Source of the DNA: Prevotella sp.
GTDB lineage: Bacteria > Bacteroidota > Bacteroidia > Bacteroidales > Bacteroidaceae
Direction of reading: 5' to 3'
NCBI GenBank assembly: GCA_015060535.1
Contig: SUYH01000003.1
Span: 1-64,000, forward strand
Length of the DNA: 64,000 nt
The position numbers and the translations under genes were made by a program. The notes under the pieces were generated by a model. That model was not told where the DNA came from and did not search any database. It was given only the letters and a program-made list of their open reading frames with translations. Below are positions 63,107 to 64,000 of the stretch, one piece after another; position 1 is the stretch's first letter, and each line of letters opens with the position of its first letter.

Positions 63107-64000
63107 ATGAAACAAAATAAAGCACTCATAGCCCACCTTTCGATGTTCGGCGCTTGTGCCGGATGGGGACTGATGGCACCCGTTGGGAAGGACGCGATGA
63201 CCCACGGCTTCGACGGCATCACGATGGTCACCTTCCGCGTCGTAGGTGCCTGTCTGCTGTTCTGGATAGCCTCCTTCTTCGCACCTAAGGAACACGTGCC
63301 TACCCGCGACAAGCTGATGTTCATCGGCGCTGGTCTGTTCGGATTGGTCTGCAACCAGTGCTGCTACACCATCGGACTCTCTATCACATCACCTATCAAC
63401 GCCTCGATTGTCACCACCTCGATGCCTATCTTTGCCATGCTGCTGGCTGCCCTTATCCTGAAGGAGCCCATCACGGGAAAGAAAGCCCTTGGCGTGTTGA
63501 TGGGCTGCTCGGGAGCACTCATCCTCATCCTCACGTCGGCAGCTCATGCCACCGATAAAGTGGGTGACATCCGCGGCGACCTCTTCTGCCTGTTTGCCCA
63601 GTTCTCCTTTGCGCTATACCTGTCGCTATTCAACCCGCTGATACGTCGTTACAACGTGTTCACCATCAATAAATACATGTTCTCATGGGCCACGCTGACG
63701 CTTCTGCCATTCACTTTTTCACACGTCAGCGAAGTGTTGTCAGAACCCATCCCTTCTAAGACGTGGTGGGAAGTTGCCTATGTTGTGGGCATCGGCACGT
63801 TCTTCGGCTATATCCTCACCATGATAGGTCAGCGTACGTTGCGCCCTACGGTAGTCAGTGTCTACAACTACGTGCAGCCTATCGTTTCCGTTGCTGCCTC
63901 GCTGCTAATGGGAATCGGCATTCTGAAACCCACCCACGCCCTGGCTGTCGTCTTGGTATTCAGCGGTGTCTGGCTAGTGACGAAGTCGAAATCGCGCAGG
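63107..64000 (+). CDS. EamA/DMT-superfamily transporter, cut off at right edge
   Basis: The first 298 codons of a drug/metabolite exporter: two EamA units with about ten helices (GACAGWGLMAPVGKDAM start; LSITSPINASIVTTSMPIFAMLLAALILKEPITGKK; TLRPTVVSVYNYVQPIVSVAAS). No stop before the window ends, but nearly complete. The ATG lies five bases after the -7 box, so its mRNA is probably leaderless. Substrate unknown. Confidence 0.9.
   Translation, partial: MKQNKALIAHLSMFGACAGWGLMAPVGKDAMTHGFDGITMVTFRVVGACLLFWIASFFAPKEHVPTRDKLMFIGAGLFGLVCNQCCYTIGLSITSPINASIVTTSMPIFAMLLAALILKEPITGKKALGVLMGCSGALILILTSAAHATDKVGDIRGDLFCLFAQFSFALYLSLFNPLIRRYNVFTINKYMFSWATLTLLPFTFSHVSEVLSEPIPSKTWWEVAYVVGIGTFFGYILTMIGQRTLRPTVVSVYNYVQPIVSVAASLLMGIGILKPTHALAVVLVFSGVWLVTKSKSRR

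Noticed and set aside
1..64000. CRISPR arrays
   Set aside because: All tandem repeats seen have units of 7-21 bp without spacers.

Overview
This window looks like a chromosome segment from an anaerobic member of the Bacteroidales, most likely Prevotellaceae. Signs seen in the sequence: nearly every intergenic region carries the Bacteroidetes -7 promoter box (TAnnTTTG); Shine-Dalgarno sites are mostly absent; glycine decarboxylase is split into GcvPA and GcvPB; there is a class III (anaerobic) ribonucleotide reductase, a BspA-type leucine-rich repeat protein and a HU-like DNA-binding protein with an extra C-terminal domain. I found no rRNA or tRNA genes and no CRISPR array. Family names come from reading the proteins by eye; no database search was run.

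Layout. 1-2.6 kb is probably the end of an integrative element: a cut-off AAA ATPase, a tyrosine recombinase with three copies of a 9-bp motif at its promoter, and an orphan terminator. 2.6-20 kb is accessory and rich in redox genes. It holds three iron-sulfur-flavoprotein-like genes (one with a Tat signal), a peroxidase with an OhrR-like regulator behind a perfect 13-bp inverted repeat, a peroxidase-nitroreductase fusion, two near-identical ferritin-like genes, rubredoxin, a metallo-beta-lactamase/rubredoxin fusion, a Y-family polymerase with a tiny YolD-like partner, acetyltransferases, a ZIP transporter and a His-rich secreted protein. Three families (flavoprotein, peroxidase, ferritin-like) occur in the same order at 5-9 kb and again at 12-16 kb, which suggests segmental duplication.

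20-34 kb is metabolic: a polysaccharide deacetylase overlapping a fucose-type permease, nrdD-nrdG, then an apparent acid-sugar catabolic set (DapA-family aldolase, sodium symporter, iron alcohol dehydrogenase, PdxA family, DUF1537 kinase). A divergent nhaC and a HU-like gene interrupt this set, and the HU-like gene has four 21-bp repeats in its leader. 34-50 kb is mostly core: metG; a leftward run of MATE, cytidylate kinase-like, phosphodiesterase, rfbB, purT and an acyltransferase; then a subtilase, xseAB, ilvE, trmB, an LRR protein and an Mrp ATPase. 49-55 kb is a leftward lplA-gcvT-gcvH-gcvPA-gcvPB-lpdA operon, a complete glycine cleavage system with its own lipoyl-attachment enzyme. 55-61 kb is a rightward run of dxs, trkA, trkH and manA. 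61-63 kb is a two-gene AAA ATPase/DUF4435 pair that resembles a split OLD-type nuclease, followed by an EamA transporter cut off by the window edge.

Genes are packed tightly, with many ATGA overlaps and six convergent gene ends that overlap. A second theme is short-period tandem repeats, mostly 7-bp units, scattered between genes and in places inside coding sequence. The strongest leads for something undescribed are the redox module, the acid-sugar cluster, the AAA/DUF4435 pair, the covarying 21-bp leader repeats and the heptamer repeats.
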